A program made the translations under genes and the position numbers. A model generated the notes under the pieces. The model was not told where the DNA came from and made no database searches. It was given only the letters and a program-made list of their open reading frames with translations. Of a DNA stretch of 64,000 bases, positions 59,487 to 64,000 are shown piece after piece. Origin of the DNA: Candidatus Dechloromonas phosphoritropha (GTDB lineage: Bacteria; Pseudomonadota; Gammaproteobacteria; Burkholderiales; Rhodocyclaceae); assembly GCA_016722705.1 (NCBI GenBank), contig JADKGN010000004.1, positions 1,116,001-1,180,000 on the forward strand. Reading direction: 5' to 3'. Position 1 is the first letter of the stretch; every line of letters starts with the position of its first letter.

Positions 59487-60833
59487 TCACGGGCCTTGGA
59501 CCGGCAAGGAAAGTACGAATTCCGCACCGCCGCCCGCCTGATTGCTCGCGGCCAGCCGGCCGCCGTGGCGCTCGACGATTGCGTAGCTTATTGAGAGGCC
59601 AAGGCCGGTCCCCTGCCCGACCTGCTTGGTGGTGAAGAAGGGCTCGAACAGGCGGCCGAGATCGGCGTCGGCGATTCCCGGGCCGTTGTCGGCGAAGCTC
59701 AGTCTGACCATGCCGTCCGCCACCGTCCCCGAAATGCGGAGCCGGCCGGCGGCCCGGGAGGCCATGGCGTCGCAGGCGTTCTGCACCAGATTCATTGCCA
59801 CCTGCTGCAACTGGCCGGACGAACCGGTGCACCGCAAATCGGGCGGCAAATCGACGTCGACCGCAACTTTCGCCGGGGCGCTCTGCACCACCCAGCGCAC
59901 CGAGCGCTCGATGACTTCGTTGATATTCACCTGCTCCGGCAACATCTTGTCGACCGCGGCAAAGCGTTTCAGCGCGTCGACGATGTCACGGGTGCGCTCC
60001 GCGCCTTCTATCATGCCGTCGATCAGCGCCGGCATGTCGGCAAGGATGCGCTCGATGCGCAAGTCCCGGCGCACCTCGCGCAAGCCCGCATCATCGGCGG
60101 CGGCGCTTGCATGGACCGCCTTCAGGTAGCCCTCGAGACGCTGCGCGTAGCGCTTGAGCGACAGCACATTGCCCAGCACGAAGCTGATCGGGTTGTTCAA
60201 TTCGTGTGCCACGCCCGCCACCAGGCGGCCGAGCGAGATCATCTTTTCGGCATGCAGCAACTGACCCTGAGTCAGTTTCAGGTCATCGTGCGCCTGGCGC
60301 AGGGCCTGATACGCCTTGCGCAGCTCGCCCACCGGGCGGCCGGTGACCACCATCCCCATCAGCTTGCCGGTCTGCGAGATGCGCGGCGTGCAGTTCATCG
60401 ACACCGGAACCGTCGACCCGTCGCCGGCGCGCAGGAAGAACTCCCGATCGTGTACGCCATCCTTGCCGAAGCGGGCAAAAGCCTCGCGCGCTCTCGTCTG
60501 CTCGGCGTTGTCGGCGAAAAGGTCGTAGAGTGGCTGACCTTCGAGTTCGGCTGCGGTCTTGCCAGCGAAGTGGCAAAGCGAGGGGTTCACCTCGACGATA
60601 AGGCCGTGGCGGTCGCAGGCGATCAGGATGTCCGACATCGCGCCCAGCACGCTCTCGATGAACTGCTGCGACTCCTCGAGCGCGGCGTTCTTGTCCTCAA
60701 GCGCCACTTCGTACTGGAGCAGGTCGTTGTAAACCTCATCCATCTTCTGGATGACCTCGATCCAGGCCTGCTCGCCGAGGGCGGCCGACGTCGGGTCGAG
60801 CGGGTTGTCAGCGGGCGGGGCGGTAGTGGACAT
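59487..60833 (-). CDS. H2-signalling sensor histidine kinase, HupT/HoxJ-like
   Basis: Start ATG 60833 (448 aa), 26 bp inside the end of nikR; nine more codons upstream are possible. An N-terminal coiled region (EQAWIEVIQKMDEVYNDLLQ) is characteristic of HupT/HoxJ, then a PAS domain (about 55-170), a coiled linker, HisKA with His210 in GVAHELNNPISF, and an HATPase with NLVQNACDAM, DNGPGIAD and FEPFFTTK. It has no membrane segment, so it is a soluble kinase. In relatives it is controlled by the regulatory hydrogenase and phosphorylates HupR/HoxA; that large subunit is encoded at 63286. The response regulator is not in the window. Confidence 0.88.
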   Translation of the reverse strand: MSTTAPPADNPLDPTSAALGEQAWIEVIQKMDEVYNDLLQYEVALEDKNAALEESQQFIESVLGAMSDILIACDRHGLIVEVNPSLCHFAGKTAAELEGQPLYDLFADNAEQTRAREAFARFGKDGVHDREFFLRAGDGSTVPVSMNCTPRISQTGKLMGMVVTGRPVGELRKAYQALRQAHDDLKLTQGQLLHAEKMISLGRLVAGVAHELNNPISFVLGNVLSLKRYAQRLEGYLKAVHASAAADDAGLREVRRDLRIERILADMPALIDGMIEGAERTRDIVDALKRFAAVDKMLPEQVNINEVIERSVRWVVQSAPAKVAVDVDLPPDLRCTGSSGQLQQVAMNLVQNACDAMASRAAGRLRISGTVADGMVRLSFADNGPGIADADLGRLFEPFFTTKQVGQGTGLGLSISYAIVERHGGRLAASNQAGGGAEFVLSLPVQGP

Positions 60834-61272
60834 GCTCCTCACCCTGTTCATCGTGCGCATGATGGTGTTCGGCCTGAAGGGCGATCAGATTGAGCTGGCC
60901 ATGACGCACGCCGCGCTCGGCCATCAGCGCCCCGGCGAACTGTCGGACCAGTGCGGTGCGACCCTTGAGAATGACCGTTTCTAGACAATTGTCGTGATCG
61001 AGATGGCTGTGCATCGCCGCCACTGTGAGGTCGTGGTGATCGTGCTGCATGCCGGTCAGCCGCTCGGCAAGCTCGCGCTCATGGTGGTTGAACACGTAAG
61101 ACAGAGTCGCGACGCAATGGCCGGAAGGCGGATCGTTCTGGCTGTCGCCCTCGATGGCGCCGCGGATCAGGTCGCGCACCGCTTCCGAGCGATTGCCGTA
61201 GCCGCGCGCCGCGATGAGTTCGTCGAACTCGCGGGCGAGCGATTCATCGAGTGAAATGGTAAAGCGTTCCAT
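60808..61272 (-). CDS. nikR: nickel-responsive regulator NikR
   Basis: Ribbon-helix-helix repressor that binds DNA when loaded with Ni(II). In 154 aa: the RHH domain (residues 1-45: ERFTISLDESLAREFDELIA) and an ACT-like metal domain with ligands His77, His88, His90 and Cys96 in the MHSHLDHDNCLE context. The last 20 residues form a His/Glu-rich tail (EHHHAHDEQGEEHVHYRP) that may bind extra nickel. It overlaps the start of the H2-sensing kinase, so nickel control and hydrogen sensing appear to be expressed together. Confidence 0.93.
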   Translation of the reverse strand: MERFTISLDESLAREFDELIAARGYGNRSEAVRDLIRGAIEGDSQNDPPSGHCVATLSYVFNHHERELAERLTGMQHDHHDLTVAAMHSHLDHDNCLETVILKGRTALVRQFAGALMAERGVRHGQLNLIALQAEHHHAHDEQGEEHVHYRPAR

Positions 61273-61436
61273 GCCGTCCTTTCAGCACACCAGGCACGGC
61301 ATCCAAGCAGACCGCGCGGTGAAAAACAGCGTTATGCCGGTAACCATGGCTTGCCGCCGACAGCGCTGCAAATCAAGTCGACTCGTCATGGCACGCGCCA
61401 CGGGAAGCAAATGCCTGGCAACGGGTTTTGTCAGGC

Positions 61437-63194
61437 TCATTTCGCGGATAGCGTCGAGCGGACAATGTCGTCGAGCAGCTTGATGAAATTGCGCTTCGGC
61501 TTGAACCTGACCCGCAACTCTGCCAGATAGTCGCCGAATTGTCGTGACTGATTCAGCGTTTTCATCAATCCGCCTACCTTGCGGATCAGCTTGATCGCCT
61601 CCGCGTAGGCTGCGTTGTTGGTCTGCTCGACGATGGGCGTCACCACGCGACGGTAGAGGCTGATGGCATCCTCTGGGCGAGCGGATTCCAGCTTGCTGGC
61701 CAGCGTGATCAGGGAATTGCGGTCACAGACACCCTGGTGAGCGGCCGTCCATGCCGCATCGAGGTCTTCTTCCCACAAGGCGATCGCTACCCGTAGCGAA
61801 TGGTCCGGCGGCGAAGGCTTGGGTTTCCAGCGACTGGTTGCCGCGGCCTCGCTGGCAATCGCATCCGCGAGCCTGGCCAACGCTCGCTCGCGCTGCGCTG
61901 GCCACATGCCGAGTTTCCCGGAAACAACGTTGAGCTTCTTGAAGGTTTCCAGGCCGGGACGTTCCTCGAACTGGACCCAGGTCAGTTGCAGGGCCTCATC
62001 GTTGCGCTTGCGCTCGAGGTAGATCGCAACCAGGAAATCGCGCAGGTCGTCGCGCGGACGATCAGGGAAGGCCCTGAGGCCACGTTCGGCCCACTCCAGC
62101 GCCTCGTCTTTCCGCCCGGCCTTGGCGAGGATTTCGGCAATGCCGAGGTAGCGATAGGCCGATGAGAGATCCCTGGACTTGATCGCCACCAGTTCGTCGA
62201 CGTCGCCGCTGGCTTCGGCCAGGCGCTCCATGATGCGGGTGATCGTGGCGCGATGGCTGTCGTAGCCATGGTCATCGCAACGGGGGCCGATCTTGCGCCA
62301 CTCCGCCTCGGCCAGTTCGCGGTAGCGTTGCAGGCCCGTCTTGCCGAGGGAATCCCGGTACGTTGCGGCATCGAAATTGCAGATGCCGAATGGCAAAGTC
62401 GTCGTAAGACGGAACAGGCGTTCCGCCAGCGCCGCAGCATCCGGCTTGGCCATCGTGCACGCCCTGAGGTGCATCTCGCCCAGGCGAGAGGCGATACCGC
62501 CAATCTCGCCATTGGAGTCGTCAACCTGCTCCAGTGCGCCCTCGATGCGCTCAATGGCGTACTCGGCGAGATCCACCAGCATTCCTGCCGTGTCGGGCTG
62601 GAGCAGTTCGGCCAGTGAATCGGCAACCTGGTCGAGGTTTCCCGCGAAGGTACGGACCTCACGCCAGTCGACATATCCGTTGATGCTCGACGCATCGTCG
62701 ATCGCGCGCCGGAAGGCCTTGGCCACATTGCCACCGCTCACCACTCGCTCGGCCTTCAGCAGCAAGGACTGGTAGAGCCTGTCATCGCGCCGGGTGACAT
62801 CAAGCAGAAGCTCGATCAAGGCTTTCTGTGGCTGCGTACCCAGAAAATTCTCGATGTCCCGCCAGGGATCGCGCCGCTTCTTCTTCCCGGATGCGTTGCC
62901 GGATTCCGGCGCCGCCGCATCTCCGGCCAGCCAGGCCAGTCCGACAGCCACGCAATGCTTGCAGAAATAGCCATCGGCGGCGCGCGGACAAGTGCAGCCC
63001 CAAGCCAGATCACCGTCGTCGTCCCGCAGTTCAACCTGGTAGGCCTCGCTCCCCTGAACCCGAGCGCTAATCGTGTCGTCGGTTAAGCGCAGAGGCCCAA
63101 CCGCGCCGCCGGAAAAATACTCCTCGCCGCGCCGGAAGGCTGCGGCGCCGGCAAGGCTTTCGAGTATCGCGGGGGTGAGCAGATCAGTAGTCAC
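61437..63194 (-). CDS. SWIM zinc-finger protein
   Basis: A 585-aa protein with an N-terminal SWIM zinc finger, C-x-C-x8-C-x-H (Cys67, Cys69, Cys78, His80 in CTCPRAADGYFCKH). The rest (about 110-585) is helical with TPR-like repeats, e.g. RYLGIAEILAKAGRKDEALE and WAERGLRAFPDRP. SWIM domains bind DNA or proteins. The function is unknown; its place between the regulatory-hydrogenase large subunit and nikR is not something the family explains. It could be in the same transcript, with 91 bp upstream and 164 bp downstream gaps. Confidence 0.85.
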   Translation of the reverse strand: MTTDLLTPAILESLAGAAAFRRGEEYFSGGAVGPLRLTDDTISARVQGSEAYQVELRDDDGDLAWGCTCPRAADGYFCKHCVAVGLAWLAGDAAAPESGNASGKKKRRDPWRDIENFLGTQPQKALIELLLDVTRRDDRLYQSLLLKAERVVSGGNVAKAFRRAIDDASSINGYVDWREVRTFAGNLDQVADSLAELLQPDTAGMLVDLAEYAIERIEGALEQVDDSNGEIGGIASRLGEMHLRACTMAKPDAAALAERLFRLTTTLPFGICNFDAATYRDSLGKTGLQRYRELAEAEWRKIGPRCDDHGYDSHRATITRIMERLAEASGDVDELVAIKSRDLSSAYRYLGIAEILAKAGRKDEALEWAERGLRAFPDRPRDDLRDFLVAIYLERKRNDEALQLTWVQFEERPGLETFKKLNVVSGKLGMWPAQRERALARLADAIASEAAATSRWKPKPSPPDHSLRVAIALWEEDLDAAWTAAHQGVCDRNSLITLASKLESARPEDAISLYRRVVTPIVEQTNNAAYAEAIKLIRKVGGLMKTLNQSRQFGDYLAELRVRFKPKRNFIKLLDDIVRSTLSAK

Positions 63195-63285
63195 GAACTA
63201 TCTCCCGATTCGTCCTCTGGCTGACAAAGCGTCCACTGGCGGGTTCCGGTCAGTGTCCACGTAACTATTCTCCAACGAATACCCG

Positions 63286-64000
63286 TCAATGCACCGTGCA
63301 CACCATGCACGGATCGAACGAGCGGACGACGTGCTGGATGGTCGGCGGCGAACCTTCGCCGGCTGGCAGGCCGACCAGCGCCCGTTCCAGCGGACCGGGC
63401 TGGCCATCGGCGTCACGCGGCGAGAAATTCCAGGTCGTTGGCGCGATGATCTGGTAGCGCTCGATATGACCCCGCTTGACGCTCACCCAGTGCCCGAGGC
63501 TGCCGCGTGCCGCTTCGACCAGCCCGACACCCTGACCGGATTCGGGAAGCGCCGCCGCCTGGCAGAACGCTTCGCCAGGAACGATGTCGCGTACCCAGCG
63601 CTCCATCGCCGGCAGTACGCTGGCCAGTTCGATCATGCGGGCGACGATGCGGGCGGTGACGCTGGCGCCATGACGTGCGACCAGATCGCGCGCCAGCGGC
63701 TGGCCAGCAACGACCTGACGGGCCAGGGCGCCGGTCTCGAGAATCCGGCCGCCATAGCGCGGCGCCTTGCACCAGGTGTAGGCGCCCGCCTTGTCGGCAT
63801 CGACGTAGGTTTCGCCCACCGCCGGTGGTTGCGGCGGACCTTCGAGCAACCAGGCGTGACGGCTATCCTCGGTGATTTTCCCGGTTTCCAGGGCGTCGAC
63901 CGCGCCACTTGTCTGCCAGATGCCGCTGGCGAACAGCCCGTAGGCGCCATAGGACAGGAAACCATCGCCGGCGCGGCCAACCCTTTCCAGCGACAGGTCG
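63286..64000 (-). CDS. [NiFe] hydrogenase large subunit, regulatory (H2-sensor) type, 5' end outside window
   Basis: The frame is open from base 64000 (DLSLERVGRAGDGFLSYG..) to the stop at 63286, covering about 237 C-terminal residues. Large-subunit features include AYTWCKAPRYGGRILETGAL, EAARGSLGHWV and the NiFe ligand motif DPCMVCTVH. The chain ends at that His; catalytic hydrogenases carry a further 15 or so residues cleaved by an endopeptidase, whereas regulatory sensors (HupV/HoxC) lack them. With the HupT/HoxJ-like kinase nearby, an H2-sensing role is likely. Small subunit and N-terminus lie beyond the window. Confidence 0.9.
   Translation of the reverse strand, partial: DLSLERVGRAGDGFLSYGAYGLFASGIWQTSGAVDALETGKITEDSRHAWLLEGPPQPPAVGETYVDADKAGAYTWCKAPRYGGRILETGALARQVVAGQPLARDLVARHGASVTARIVARMIELASVLPAMERWVRDIVPGEAFCQAAALPESGQGVGLVEAARGSLGHWVSVKRGHIERYQIIAPTTWNFSPRDADGQPGPLERALVGLPAGEGSPPTIQHVVRSFDPCMVCTVH

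Noticed and set aside
61273..61436. NikR operator upstream of nikR
   Set aside because: No GTATGA-N16-TCATAC type palindrome is visible; similarity to the half-site was not convincing.

Overview
The window looks like a chromosomal segment of a GC-rich betaproteobacterium, most likely Rhodocyclales (Azonexus/Dechloromonas/Accumulibacter type). The evidence is the gene order lolB-ispE-tRNA(Gln)-prs-rplY, the coaD/ferredoxin/rsmD/M16-peptidase/ftsYEX run, the aroQ-accB-accC-prmA-zinc-ribbon-kinase run, and an H2-sensing hydrogenase with its kinase. The lineage is inferred from protein resemblance and gene order only; there is no rRNA in the window.

Positions 1-26.9 kb are ordinary core chromosome: ribosomal protein L25, PRPP synthetase, tRNA-Gln, isoprenoid kinase, outer-membrane lipoprotein insertion (LolB), a TPR protein, MutM, a dynamin-like GTPase, ferredoxin, CoaD, RsmD, two M16 peptidases, FtsY/FtsE/FtsX, a Tat-exported flavoprotein, a NamZ-like hydrolase, TrpB2, a SPOR protein, CoaE/ZapD/YacG, a Nudix-ThiE fusion, a P-loop ATPase, MltA and an ammonium transporter behind a well-spaced sigma-54 promoter. 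Many genes overlap by 4 bp, and several use GTG or TTG starts embedded in the preceding stop codon.

Positions 26.9-39.1 kb are accessory. A type I restriction-modification operon (hsdM, a DUF1016 PD-D/EXK gene, hsdS, hsdR) is broken by an IS256-family element inside hsdS. The insertion left an exact 8-bp target duplication, so the ancestral hsdS can be rebuilt; it is only half the usual size. Small metabolic and hydrolase genes follow, then a GH19 lysozyme-like gene, a decayed PEGA-type pseudogene and two nested transposase remnants.

Positions 39.2-49.8 kb return to core genes: PlsC, a PfkB kinase, a DUF3426 protein, PrmA, AccC/AccB, AroQ, a nucleotidyltransferase-like protein, Mpl and MaeB.

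Positions 49.8-59.3 kb hold a decayed integron, the most unusual part of the window. A truncated integron-type integrase on the minus strand carries an in-frame 110-bp palindromic MITE and is joined to the C-terminal scrap of a TonB-dependent receptor. It faces a plus-strand cassette array: an HNH endonuclease cassette, a small second cassette, and a membrane-protein cassette. The attC of the first cassette is split by a class C group II intron on the opposite strand, and the next attC is occupied by a deleted IS1111-type element. Beyond lie an IS4-family element, an ORF-deleted second group II intron and a 92-bp IS4-like MITE; both IS4-type elements sit in the same 11-bp target sequence. An IS1380-family element closes the other side.

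Positions 59.5-64.0 kb encode hydrogen/nickel sensing: a HupT/HoxJ-like histidine kinase overlapping nikR, a SWIM zinc-finger protein, and the 3' end of a regulatory [NiFe] hydrogenase large subunit that stops right after its DPCxxCxxH motif.
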